NCBI GenBank assembly: GCA_000708835.1
Contig: DF237021.1
Coordinates: 124,001-188,000, forward strand
Origin: Klebsormidium nitens
Taxonomy: Eukaryota > Streptophyta > Klebsormidiophyceae > Klebsormidiales > Klebsormidiaceae
Direction of reading: 5' to 3'
Length of the DNA: 64,000 nt
The position numbers and the translations under genes were made by a program. Of this stretch, positions 1-11,734 are shown one piece after another. The notes below the pieces were generated by a model, which saw only the letters and a program-made list of their open reading frames with translations, was not told the DNA's origin and ran no database searches. Each line of letters begins with the position of its first letter. Positions within the stretch are counted from its first letter, which is position 1.

Positions 1-3000
1 GGGAACTTGAGCACCCGCAGTTTCAGGCGCTTCAGCGACTTTTCGGGGGACTCGTCGCGCGCGCGCGCCTCGGCGAGGAGCCGCTTCTGCTGGTTGCGCC
101 CCTCGGGCCCGCGCAGGCGCCACCCGATGGACGCCCAGTTCTCGGGGGACTTGAGGAACTCGTCCAGCATGTACTCCACGCTCTCGTCCTCCGCTTCTGG
201 GTTAAGGAAGCGGGTTTGGGTTAGGTTATCAAAGCGTCACGATGGTCTGGTTGAGCGTTAAGAAACTAGTCCAGCATGTACTCCACGCTCTCGTCCCTCC
301 GTTATTGGGTTAAGGAGCGGGTTCGGGTCAGGTTATCAAAGCGTCACGATGGTCTCGTTGAGCGTTAATGTTGATGAGTTCTCCAGCATGTACTCCACGC
401 TCTCGTCCCTCCGTTTCTGGGTTAAGGAACGGGTTCGGGTCAGGTTACCAAAGCGTTATGACCTGGTTTTTTCACTTCCTGAATTGCTTCAACGTTAGGA
501 ACTCGTCCAGCATGTGCCCAACGCTCTGGTCTCCGTTCTGAGTTGATTGTGAGTTTGGGTTGGATTACCAAGAGCGTTGCAATTGTTGGTTGAGTTTCAG
601 GGTTGCGCTAACATGAGAAACTCGTCCAGCATGTACTCTACGCTCTCGTCCGCCGTTTCTGGGTAAAGGCAAGAATTTGACCCACATTATCAAAGCCACC
701 ATGAGTTGAGTACCGTTCAAGGTTTGGTTTCAGAAGACGAGTCGCTTGTTTCTGACTTTAAAGACAGGTTTAGGTCTTGATTACGATGCTCTGCACGCCA
801 GGATCGATTATTCCTTTGAAACAAGGATGCGCATGTTGAGCAGTAGTAGGACGCTCGTCTTCCGTTTCTGGATCATGACGAAGGTTGAGGACTGAATTGT
901 GTAGAAGATTGGGGATGTGGGGGGCTGAAACTGGCCTAAACACGGGCTTCAAAACTGACAAGGGCCCTGCAAAAGCGCCTGGCCAAGGATGTCCCAAAAG
1001 CAGAGACTAACAGTGACGGCAGGAGTCGCTTTTGAACGTCAAGCCCTTCCGAGCATCCGTTTCAAATCGATCACGCACATCCCCAGCAGACATGGAGAAT
1101 CAAAACGCATCTCATCCTTACCCTCTTCGTCCTCCTCTTCTTCATATACTACGTTTTGCGGAGTGATGACGGCTCCTGCAGAAACGGAATGGTCATTAGT
1201 CTACTCGTGTAACCAATCAGGCGATGCTGATTGCCAAAGTGGAGCTCAACAGCAATCGCCAAGACCCAACAACCACACCCGTACGTGGAGCTTGTCAAGC
1301 ACAGCTCTATTTTGCCGAGAGCAAAAGTAGAAGCCTGCATACATTCTTGGACTACCGTGCAGGTTATTTGGCTCACACCTGTTACGAAGCTTGGACTTAC
1401 TATCTGAGCAGGTTGGTTCTTTGAGGATCTTGAACAAAGTGTTGCCTCACTTCGACAAGCTTTGGGTCGTGAAAGCAGTTGTCAGTCAGCGTGATTGAGG
1501 GTTTACCTTCGTCCTCTGTCTCTTCATCGGCTTGCTCTTGCTTGGAAAGACTGGCATTGGGGGCAGACTTCGCCTTCTTCCCCGGCGTCTTGGCCCTCTC
1601 AGCCTCAATTATGTCTGCATGGGCCAAAGAGAGACGCTTCCGTCAGATGGTTGCATGACCTACAACGACAACTGGATCTCAACAAGGTCTGTGCCATGAA
1701 TTAAGCGGCAACACAGAGGAAAGAAGGCCCAGGTGACCTGCACTTCGGATCGCAGCAGCAAGTAACAATTGCTTGTAAGGGGACTTGCTATACAAAGCCG
1801 TCTGACCATGAGGAACTGTTTGCTTTTGACTGAGGACCCAAGCTTTCGAGCTGGCAGATAGATGGGGGAAACATGGGAGGGGACCATGTCGTTAGAAGAA
1901 GGTGCTTAAGAAAACCCACCTCTAGTTGCGGGGATCCGGGCCTCAAAGTCCATGCACTTCTGTACTTCCCCCTCCGACAGGCCCAGCTCTTCTCGCAGAT
2001 ACCGTTCGACTTGCTTCATAGAGTGTAGCTCACGACCATTGGGGGGAGTTCGATGGCTGCAGCATATAAGACGTTTTGAGTTATGGGAAAGATCTGAGTA
2101 GATCGGAAAGCTTGCTCAAATCATGTTGGGAAGCAACGGGCCCCTAGAGAGTGGTTGGCTTAGTCATCAAAACATGATCCGACGAGAATCCAGCAGAAGA
2201 GGTGCTTAGGCCAGCAGTTGGACTTTGCTCAGAGCACTACCACACGTTTGGCAGAGCGCGGTGCAAAACTTGCAATTGAAAGCTAGTCGATAGCAACCTG
2301 CAATACGCGCATTCAGCACCCCAAACATGGTGACTGCAGTGATAGCCGACCAGCAGTCGGGACACTGAATCAGACACGATCTGGTCGCAGTCCATTTGCG
2401 CATTCACAGCCAGATCAGAAGGAGAGAGCAATAGGATTGCATTTAAAGCCCACTCACACGTCTGCATAGTGGCCCGATGCAAGGAGTCGCGAACGAGGCG
2501 CGACCCTCCACTGCCATCCCGCAGGTGCGAACGGCCACCCTACCCCCATCGTCCCCCTCGCCACTCCTTGCTCAAATTCCGGCACAGCTTCCGCCCCCCC
2601 ATCGTCAAGCTCCCCTTCGTGTCCCTGCTCAGCCTTCCCGTCTCCAAAATCCCCCATGTGATCAGTATATCCCCCAACCCCAATCCCTTGAGCATCGGTC
2701 CCTGGCTGCAAATCGTGGAACGCTACATGGTCCGTGAACGCTGCATTGAACTCCTGTTCAAACTCCTGCTCGTCAAGAGCTGGGTGAAACTCTTCCTGCG
2801 GCGAGGCGGCCGGGGTGTGGAGAGACTCGTCCCCAGCAGGAAAGAGGGGGCCTTGGTTGGGTAGGTCTGGGGCCGTAGTGGCGTTTGCGCCGTCGGCTTG
2901 CGAAGCTGGTGTGAATTGGCCCTGGACCGCTGTAAGCAAGGCGGTGCAAGATCAGCCTCGGCAAGAGTTTCGATGACCAGCAAGTCCTGATTGCTGAAAA

Positions 3001-3399
3001 GTTGCAGAGGGCAAAAGATCTTTATTAGGTTTTAGTAGAAGAGTCAATTTGCAGTGAAAGACCATTGGTACGTGGTAAGAGGTAGGGGCATTTGTAAGGA
3101 AAATACATTTGTAGGCTCAGGACCGTTTCTGCCCACTGGGTTACATCCCCACTTCAACTGGCATATATGACCAAACATCTGCAAGATTTCATACCTCAAA
3201 TCTGGACCTTTCTACAATCTCTGCTTCCTCCAAGTGAACCAAAATGGAACGCAGTCATCGTGTGGCTGACATGATCGCATTGCAATGCAAAGCAGAGAGT
3301 AACACTGGAGAGCTCCTCACCACCGGCAAAATAGTGCTCCTCCATCACGGCCACATTTACTCCATCCAACCCAGGCTCCAGGTCCGCTGCATTCTCCAT
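1..3399 (-). CDS. Methyl-CpG-binding-domain (MBD) protein, 3' end beyond window
   Basis: Six exons join in phase: 3399-3321, 2929-2458, 2056-1920, 1614-1507, 1175-1122 and 196-1 (open at the window edge), giving about 348 visible residues. Residues 1-155 are acidic and Gly/Pro rich. An MBD-like fold follows at about 158-205, split between exons 2 and 3: PAGWQWRVAPRSR, then GHYADVHRTPPNGRELHS and VERYL, matching the family pattern GW..-..R-SG...D-YY.SP.G..-.S...V..YL. After it come a basic stretch (KTPGKKAKSAP), an acidic run (YEEEEDEE) and a helical tail (DESVEYMLDEFLKSPENW). Known MBD proteins bind methylated DNA or chromatin in the nucleus. Binding of methyl-CpG here is inferred, because plant MBD proteins often lack it. 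The start is the ATG opening the exon that joins in phase to the next one. Intron 5 is filled with decayed copies of the start of exon 6. Confidence 0.72.
197..880 (-). repeat. Tandem decayed copies of the 3' splice site and start of MBD exon 6
   Basis: The true acceptor/exon boundary is at 196. Copies of the same boundary lie near 304, 416, 537 and 658, with weaker ones near 752 and 867, so the period is about 95-121 bp. Each holds a pyrimidine tract, an acceptor-like CCAG and about 35-40 bases of exon start (minus-strand core GAGCGTGGAGTACATGCTGG). Copy 304 has lost its AG, gained an extra G and ends in an in-frame-like TAG. Copies 416 and 658 keep AG. All lie in the intron, 5' of the functional exon in transcript orientation. 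Confidence 0.85.
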
Positions 3400-4411
3400 G
3401 CTGAGGTAAGCAAGTCTGCCACTCGCAGAAAAACAGTCCCAATCAACGGCCTACACGCCAATTGAACGCAATTCTGCCCCTTGACAATCTCGCACAGATG
3501 CAGCATTCACGTTTTGAAATGAAAGTAGGGCTCGTCCCGAACGCCGCTTAACTTCAAAAAGAGTGCGCCAATGCAGTGGCGCTCCTTCGCCAATGGTTCT
3601 TCCGCTAGGAATCAGGATACAGAGCGCCAGCTTGAGCCTTGAGCTTCTGCAGTTCAGCTCCCGGGGCCGGGGCCGATGCGGATATTAGGGAGGGCTCCCC
3701 CTGGCGCAACTAGAGTGCATCTGAAACCGTCGATGATACTTTCAGTAACCATCCACGTGTCATCTGACGGCTATCAGAATACGAGCGCTAACACTAGTGC
3801 TACACCTGCCGAGCGTGGGCTAACCCAGGGCTAACCGGGTGACTAATCGACCCGGTTAACTTTAATATTCTGCATCTGGAACCTTCTCCACACAGAGCGT
3901 GGTGGCAGCAGCACGTAGGCAGACGCCATGATGATGCAGTCCTGAGTTCTGGAGCAATGCAGACAACCATGTAGAAGCCGGCTGGAAGGAGGGCGCAGGA
4001 TAGGGTTGTGTAGGGTGTACTGGTAACAGCATTGGTGCTTGGCTTGTCCCTTTTCAATGGAAGGAACACCCTTGAACGACCAACTGGAAAGTAGTTGATG
4101 ATTTTGTAAGTGACGGTGCACTTAGTGCTCAACGCACTGTGTGAAAGGAGCGGAGGCGATCAGGGGTGGTGCAGCTAGTAGAAGGGCTCGATCTCACCTG
4201 TGATGCCCGGGATGTAGTCGCCTGGCGGTTGGAAGTTGGCAACCTTTCTCAAAGTACTGGTCATGCAAACCCGAAAAAGATCCGTACCTTGAGCTTCATG
4301 CAGAGCACTTGACCCTCATCCACCTTTTATTGTTCCTTATGCTCTGGTTTGCTGAAACAGGACCTCGTTAGCAGCTTAAGCATCAAACGTAACTGCGAGA
4401 GACAAGGTGCT
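3400..4411. promoter_or_regulatory. Divergent spacer between MBD gene and PYRR
   Basis: About 1.0 kb between two start codons on opposite strands, so it should hold both promoters and 5' UTRs. It contains near-repeated GCTAACCC/CCGGTTAAC motifs around 3820-3860. I see no coding exon, RNA gene or convincing TATA box. An alternative upstream in-frame ATG for PYRR sits at 4349. Confidence 0.5.
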
Positions 4412-7400
4412 ATGGCGGAGGCCTTACACATCCTGAAGGCCTCAGCGCTGTTTGGAAGCTTTACAGGCAGCCAAAGGGAAGGGCCACGGAGAGGTCATCA
4501 TTCATCATTTCCAGCGGCCGGTTTGCTTCGTCCACAAATGCTGAAGACTTTACTGATGCTCAGCAGTGCAGAAAGCATTGCTTCGAAACCCGTATGCCAG
4601 GATGGGGTGATAAGCAAGGCAAAGCTTGGGCGGACAGTCCCGCTATCTGTCGTTGCACAAGCTCTTGATGGATCCGGGGCCAGTGGTGGGGGCGGAGGCG
4701 CGAGAGAAGCGGCCAATGGTAAAGCCAGCGACTCTGCGGGTAAGTCATGAGTCTTCACATGCTGGGGAATATGACTTTGCATCTGCCTGATTGAATTTAG
4801 TAGCAAGCTCAGGACGTTCTTTTAAAGCGAGTCGGCAGCAGGCTTCGAAATTGAGCGGAGTCGATGTAGACAGGGAGAAACACTCATTACACATCAAAAT
4901 CTCTCCGAGTATAGACCAGAGGCGAACCTGGAAGTGTGCCATTTGTGGGAAAGTGATTGTTCTGCGTGTTCTGCACCCCTGTCAAGCTTCCACCTCTCCC
5001 TGCATTCATCAATGTGTTTTCACCTATTTCCGGTATATCTTTGTTGAATCTGATTCAAAATGCTGGACGTCGTGATATTTCATAGTGGCAGCTGACCTGG
5101 TGTACCAAGAGGCTACAAGCTAGTGATGGCTGAGTCCTCAACGTCTGAAGTGCTCTCCTGCCTCTCATTTGCTGCAGCAGATTCCGTTCATATAGCACGG
5201 GCCATCGAGCTCTCCAAAAGCTCAGAAGGCCTAACGGCGCCCCACCCGAACGCTGGCTGTGTGTTAGCGCACGGCTCTGAGGTTGTTGGTGAAGGCTTTC
5301 TGTATGCTCAAGGGACCGAGAGTGCCGAAGCACAGGCGGTGCGGGCCGCTGGGCCTAGAGCAGCGGGAGCCACAGCTTACATGAATCTAGAACCAGGGGA
5401 CTGTCATGGGGACCGGAGAGCAGTCAAGGTGCTCATTGATGTGAGGGGCAGGGCGTCTCTTTCCATTCCGTTGGTTTGTTCTTTCAGCGTTCTATATGAA
5501 AGGTTGTCCTTGATTTGGAGGGATTCTCGTCACAAAGAAGATGATGTTTCCACTAGCAAGGTCTTTCCATTAAATCTATCTGGGAGGTTCCAAGACACAT
5601 TTGTACTGCTCTTGCTTTTGAGTGCTGCTATGTCATCTCCAAGTCATCTTGTAACATTCCAACGTCTCGACAGGCGGGTGTCAAGCGAGCCGTGATTGGG
5701 ATGCGGCATCCGCTTTCACACCACAGGGGCAAGGCCATCGATGCTCTTCGGGCCGCCGGAATCGTCGTCGAAGTTGGAGGAGAGGAATACAGGCATCCAC
5801 CAACTGAGGTTAGTCTAACGCACACCAAAGCACTTGCAGCACACAAATGCGCAGCAGGATCCTGTTTGGAGCAGGTGTTTCTGGGTGGATGCGATTTCGA
5901 ACTCGTTCGGCTTCTGGACATATTGTGGAAGCAGACGTATGGAAACAGACAAAGACTGCGAACTCTGAAGTACGTTGAGAAGGAATTCTGTTCTGGAAAC
6001 CACTTTCCATTAGGCGTAGTCAACAAAGTTACTTTGCATCGCTGTCTTGATTCTGTTGCAACGAGTCAAAAGGTCTCCTGGCGGTCATGCATCGTGTCTT
6101 ACGATGAAGGCCGCACACTTTGCCTTGTCTGAGGAATTTGGATGAGAATCGCATTGGCACTTCACCCTACGCAATCGCCCCTTTTTTGTGGTGTCAAACA
6201 CGTCACTCCCACAGTCGTGGGGGTTCACATATTGCATTTCAATCCATTGCCGTCTGGATCTCAAATCCAATGATGTCTCTATCTGAAGTTCCCGTTCGCC
6301 TGTTTCGCATTCTAGGAAGCATGTCAAAAAGCGAACGAGGCGCTCGTATACCGCATGGAGTTCAAGCGCCCGTTCTCGGTGCTGAAATACGCAATGACGC
6401 TCGACGGGAAGATTGCGGCCAGCACGGGGCATGCGGCCTGGGTGTCTGGCAAGGAGTCCCGCCAGAAAGTCTTTGCGATGCGAGGCCGCTCCGATGCGAT
6501 CATCGTGGGGGGCAACACCGTGCGGCGAGACAGTGAGGCTGCTTACCCTCTCTTTATGGTAGTAATCCAGGCCGGAAAGGGGTCATATTTGCTTCGGATG
6601 CATGGCACTCGTTTTATGATTGAAACCGCTACAAATCGTAGATGTATCGAATCATGCTCGCTGAGAATGTCGAAGCGTCAGGTGACAGGCAGCTGCCACG
6701 GTTCGCGATTCGTTTCTCCGAGCATGGACAGTCGCGCCTCTGTTTCTCTGAACAGCTCAGCCTAGCTGGTCAAGACCGGAGGGACACCCTGGAGTCTACA
6801 GAAGTTGCCATCTGATTTCCACAGCTTCGTTAGTTCGAAAAACAGCTCTTCCAACCAATAGTATGCGACTGGAGTTTCGAACGCTCAATAACTAATGGTT
6901 GGTTCTTCGTTGGTTTACTGCATTTAGAAGACTTCGGAAAATCAATGAACCGCCAAACAAGCTCAAACTCTTTCGAAAACCGTTCCCGGTCCTGAAAGAG
7001 GACACCGTTCTGGCGACTTGCTGCACTTCGTCAGTCGGGGGTCTGCAGCCGAGCGACTTGAGGGCGGTGATTATGTCAACTGAACTTGTTTGTCCTTTCT
7101 ACGGACTATTTGAAGCCTGTTCTCTTTTTAAGAAACTTCGAAAAGAAACTTCGAAGTATTGATCCAGGAATCAATGAATCCTGCTGCCAAAAGCGTCATC
7201 GTTATGTCTTGGACTGCGACTACGACGTTCAAGTATTTGTGATATGGATACAGGCTTCTGAAATAGGAAAAGAACACGAATCAGCTGACGTCATCACTGG
7301 TCCTATCCGCTTGATTGCAGACCCCCGACCTGCGACGTGCCGCAAAGGCAGTCTCCTGCTTGTTCGGATTGTTGTGTCCAAACGTTTCGGGAACAGGAGC

Positions 7401-10400
7401 TCGGCTGACAACGTTTTCGTTTCTCTGCTTGGTCGGAGACCCCGACTGATGACGCACTGCGAGGGCGATCTCTGCCCGTCTGGATTGCCATGTTCCGGAT
7501 TGCGACTACGACTTCATGCATCCTAGATACTCAAAAGGTTTTGGCCGTGAGAAGCTTGGCTAACGTCAACACCCCTTTGGTTGCAGACCCCCGGCTGACG
7601 ACGCGCCGTGAGGGTGGCCACCTGCCCGTCCGGATCGTCATGTCCCGGACGCTTCGGCTCCCCGAGGACGCCAACTTGTGGGACGTGTCCGCAGCCCCGA
7701 CCATCGTCATGACGCAAAAGGGGGCACGGGAAGACTTTCAGGTGCGCCAGAAGGGTATGCCCTTGTGTTTGTTGAGGCGCCTTCGTTTTGTCTGATCGGA
7801 CTTTCGGCGTGGTCAGCTTGAGCCACACATGCTCGATACTGGTGGAATGTTGGTTAGAATGTCAAGAATCAGACTGACATGAGGGACTGGCTGCAAATCC
7901 CGCGAAATGTCATGAGATTGCTGTCCGTTAGAGAATTGGCTGCGAGAGCGGGCTGTGGAGGAGACTTTGAGACTTCTCACCGTTCGACCTCCGCAAGCAA
8001 TGCCAGGAAGCAGTATTAGCATACAGACAGTCACAGAGTCTGGACCGCCCTTTACGATGACTAAGTGAATTTTGTTTGCGTGTCACCTACAGGATTGGCT
8101 GAGGCCAAGGGGCCTGTACATTGTGCTTTCGGATCTTACCCTGCGTCATCAACTTCATTGCCGGTTTCCAGATTGCTGCGTAGTTTTTGACCATGATTTG
8201 ACTGGAATCATCTGACATAACCTCTCTGCTTGTCGCGCACAGGATCGGTTGCGGCGGCGGGGCGTCGAGATCGTGGAGTTTGACTTCCTGACCCCCGCCG
8301 GCGTCATGGATTACTGCTACCAGCGCGGATTCCTCCAGGTGCTCTGGGAATGCGGGGGCACGCTGTCCGCGCCCGCCATTCAAGCTGGCGTCATTCACCG
8401 GGTGAGGATGACGTTTTCCCTTGACCGGGCTGGTTGGGGGTTTCATAACTCAGCGTTTCGAGACTTTTAATCATGGGTCCAAGCAGACAGCGTGCTCTTA
8501 ATGCTCTGCATTTGTCATTTGAAGCGTGCAGTCGTGGTCTGGACTTAAAGGATTCTTGCAAGGAAAGTCGACTTTTGGGACTCTTTTCACCGACGATGTC
8601 TGTTGGTCCTCAAACCCCGCATTTGCGCCAGGGGAAGTACCGATGTCTGCATTTGACTGGCTTACGTAGTTCCATTGCACGGGCCTCACTTACATCGTCT
8701 CAGATTTCCTCCCCTTATGCGGCGCAGAATCTACGTCACAGTCTTGTCGATTCCGGAGAAAGCGACGTGTTCCGGAGAAACCGTTTTGTTTTTCGCTGAC
8801 CAAGAGGAGTTTCTTCTGGAACAGGTGATGGCGTTTGTGGCTCCGAAGCTCATTGGCGGTATCACCGCCCCAACTCCCGTGGGCGAGCTCGGGTTCGTCG
8901 AGATGACGCAAGCAATGAACCTGTCAGACGTCAGCTACGACGTGGTAGGTTATCTGAGCTCTCAATACGCTTGCCGTCTTTCTAGTCGCATTTGAACACG
9001 CTGGCGAGCGAGGTCGTTTTTACTTGAGCTCCTTTGGGAGTGTAATAGTTGACCGGTATGCGACTGGGTTCCCGTGGCCATTTTTAAGTGTGCTAGTCAG
9101 ACGTACGAGAACGGGTTTTTCGTTTGCACGTTGATGATCAGAGCATCGTTCAGGGTTGCCACGATTGAGGGGCCACTCAGTGCGCGTCAATCCTACAAGG
9201 CAGTTTGGTTACTTTTGCTCATCTTCGAATGACCAATTTACCCTCATTCGCAATTTACACCTGATGAGTTTCTAAGCAAATTTGCTTTTTGCCCGATGCA
9301 GGTTGGCCCCGACCTCATGGTCTCCGGTTACCTCCAAACCCCGCACACCAACCCCATTCGTCCCTTCTCCTGGCCTGCGCCCAATCAGGAAACCGCCCCC
9401 AGCTCCGTCGCGGCCCCTCCCCCACCGCGACCTCGGATCGCATTCTACAAAGCCTGGGACCTCTACGGCGCCTTCTCGAACTTCTCCCCCCATCCAATCA
9501 CGATGCCGGATCTAGAGGGGCGGGAAGAGGAGTGGCGCTCTGTGGAACACTTTTACCAGGCGCAAAAGTTTGCGGGCGTCAATGACGCAAATGCGGAGAG
9601 CGCCGTGCGGGGGATTCGGGAGGCGCGGAGCTCGGAGGAGGCGGCGCGCATCGGGCGCGCGCTCGAGCGGCTGCGGCCGGAGCTGGTAAGGCGGGCGGAA
9701 AACGTATGCCACGTGGCTTCGTGAGTCGCCACGAAGATGGTTACTGATGTTCATGCGGGCGACAGAAATACTGCTACACGGGACAGACGATTGCGAGGAT
9801 AATGTAGTCTCCAGAGAGTCGATCAAGAAGACAGATTTTAATGCGGCGGGAAGATCTGCGGGATGCTGATAGTATCGGACCGTTTGAACGAACGTGCGCC
9901 ACTTCGAGCGATATGGGAGTCCCAGAAGACTATTGGTCTGCGTCTTACCTATGTCTCTTCTGCCTGTGAATGGAAGATGCTCTGGTTTTTGAAGGGAAAA
10001 CTCAATTTAGCAAAGATGCTGCGGACAGATATCCAAGCTAATGTTTGACAAGACGTGGGATGCGTTCTTTTGAAGCAGGATTCTCCAAAGGTACGTCCAG
10101 GTTCTGACATGGGGCTTGGGGCAACATTCTTTTTACATTCCTGACATCCTTCCGACTGCAGGTACGGCAGGACTGGGATACCGCAAAGGTTGAGGTGATG
10201 TATGGTGCATTATGTCGGAAGTTCCAGATGCATTCCGAGTTGTCAAATCTACTAGTCTCGACGGGGGATCTCGAGATTGTGGAGAACGCGCCGCATGATT
10301 TCTTTTGGGGCATAGGGCGGACAGGTCAAGGCCAGAATCACCTCGGAAAGTTGCTGATGCGGGTTAGACGAGAATTGCAGGAGGTATCGGAAAAGAGCCC

Positions 10401-10431
10401 GGCAGTAGAAGTTTTGCAAGATGTAAGGTGA
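4412..10431 (+). CDS. PYRR: PYRR: riboflavin-biosynthesis pyrimidine reductase with degenerate deaminase and C-terminal NADAR domain
   Basis: Nine exons: 4412-4739, about 5112-5440, 5674-5808, 6316-6532, 7587-7741, 8243-8401, 8825-8944, 9302-9685 and 10162-10431; about 698 residues. Residues 1-110 look like a plastid transit region. Residues 115-264 are a RibD-type deaminase fold with lost zinc ligands: the HAE motif reads SAE (ESAEAQAV), and the Pro-Cys/Cys motif is reduced to EPGDCHGD. The reductase domain (270-485) is intact, with KYAMTLDGKIAAS, IIVGGNTVRRDNP and WECGGTL. Residues 510-690 are a NADAR/YbiA (DUF1768) domain: FYKAWDLYGAFSNFSPHP, WRSVEHFYQAQKF, FFWGIGRTGQGQNHLGK. In plants PYRR reduces the ribosylaminopyrimidine of riboflavin synthesis, PYRD supplies the deaminase, and the YbiA part hydrolyses damaged riboflavin intermediates. 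The exon 2 acceptor (5112 or 5124) is uncertain. Exon 5 (GTGCGC) has a weak donor. Intron 4 holds decayed copies of exon 5. Confidence 0.92.
7313..7512 (+). repeat. Two decayed copies of PYRR exon 5 with its 3' splice site
   Basis: The functional exon 5 begins at 7587 after GGTTGCAG. Intron 4 carries copy A beginning at 7321 after GATTGCAG (ACCCCCGACCTGCGACG and on, about 80 bases alignable) and copy B beginning at 7439 after GGTCGGAG (ACCCCGACTGATGACGC and on, about 65 bases). Spacing is 118 and 148 bp. Both have substitutions and indels that break the frame. The AG is retained in both. Confidence 0.85.
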
Positions 10432-11734
10432 TGTCAAGTAGGTTATCAAGAACGTTCAAGCTAATCAGCAAGCCGAGTGGTCGATATTTTCTATTGATTG
10501 CGAAATCTCTTCTTAACTGCGAGAGCTTCTTAGAGGACTGTGGGTCCCTCTTCCAAAAGAAAGTGAACACGTTTGAGCAGGTCAGCCCAAGGATATGTTG
10601 AGGCCTCGATCGACTCTTCTGCCAAACCATATTTGTAGAGATGAGGTGCTGGAGCGCTTGAGTATTGTCGGCTTTAGTCGGCTTGCTTCAGATGTGCATG
10701 ATACACAGGCTTTATTGGCATGCGCCGTTGAATCATGTAGTGCAAACGGGGCGATCCAAAACTGTGAAGGCCATCCACGTACAGCTATATATTCAAAGCA
10801 GGATATGGCCGGATGTGCATATATACATAAAGGCCTAGCAAAGGTGTACAAAATTATTCCATACGATTGGACAACCACGCGCTAAGTTATGCGCGCGGGC
10901 CCGCCCTTCTTTGCTCAGAGTGCATGCAAAAATTTGTGCAGCGAAGCATGACTTGACGGGCCATATAAATGATCGTCACAGCATGTGCACCTAGATATCA
11001 ATCAGACACCTCGATCAACAAGTGTATGCCATGAGAAATAGCATACTAATGGCCGCACTGAGTGACTAGACCGTCTGCATTTAACGACAAGAGACAACCA
11101 TTATATGCACTGTTATGCCTGATTGGTAAGCTCTGAAGTTGGTAAGACTCAAGACTCGTATGCAGCTAGAGGACAATAAAACCCCCAGCCACCGACCTCG
11201 GATGCAATGTGGTTTGTTTTGATCAGAGCAGGCCCTCAAACATACGTGCTTTATGGTGTCGATGCTTACTCGTCAAGTGCGTGGTATTGCACCGATGATG
11301 CACACGAATAAATGAAGAGGCCTCAAGAGTAGTCTTGTTTATATCTGGGCAACAAATCACCCCTGGACATCAGCAATCGTCTTCGCTTTCTCAGAACTGC
11401 CAGTGTCATACAAGGCGTGCATCACAAATCTGGAGCAGCTTACCACCTACTAACATGGCAAGACCCACAATCATACCTGCAGCAGTCTGCTCACAATTGC
11501 CAATTTGCCTCATGTCCCCCGTACCAAGTGCATGACTGGGCTGATTCAAGACTCGGAGGGACATTCACGGATTTCTTTCAATCATAGCTAGCCTGTATGG
11601 CTGCTTAGCTAAATCAGTGAACTGCCCAATCAATTCCCTCCTAAAAGCTGGCCGGTATGTGTCCAACTTGATGGACTGGCGACAAGTGTCATCAATAACG
11701 TTGCGACCAAAGCAAGCCCCTGGACAAAGTCTGA
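10432..11734. other. Convergent spacer between PYRR and MMAB, no gene seen
   Basis: About 1.3 kb holding the 3' ends of two converging genes. From about 10790 to 11330 it is rich in ATATAT, TGCATA and CATGC motifs. The open frames here are short and show no family resemblance, and I see no structured RNA. Confidence 0.5.

Noticed and set aside
7028-7076. Possible third copy of PYRR exon 5
   Set aside because: Short and badly matched similarity; kept out of the repeat call.
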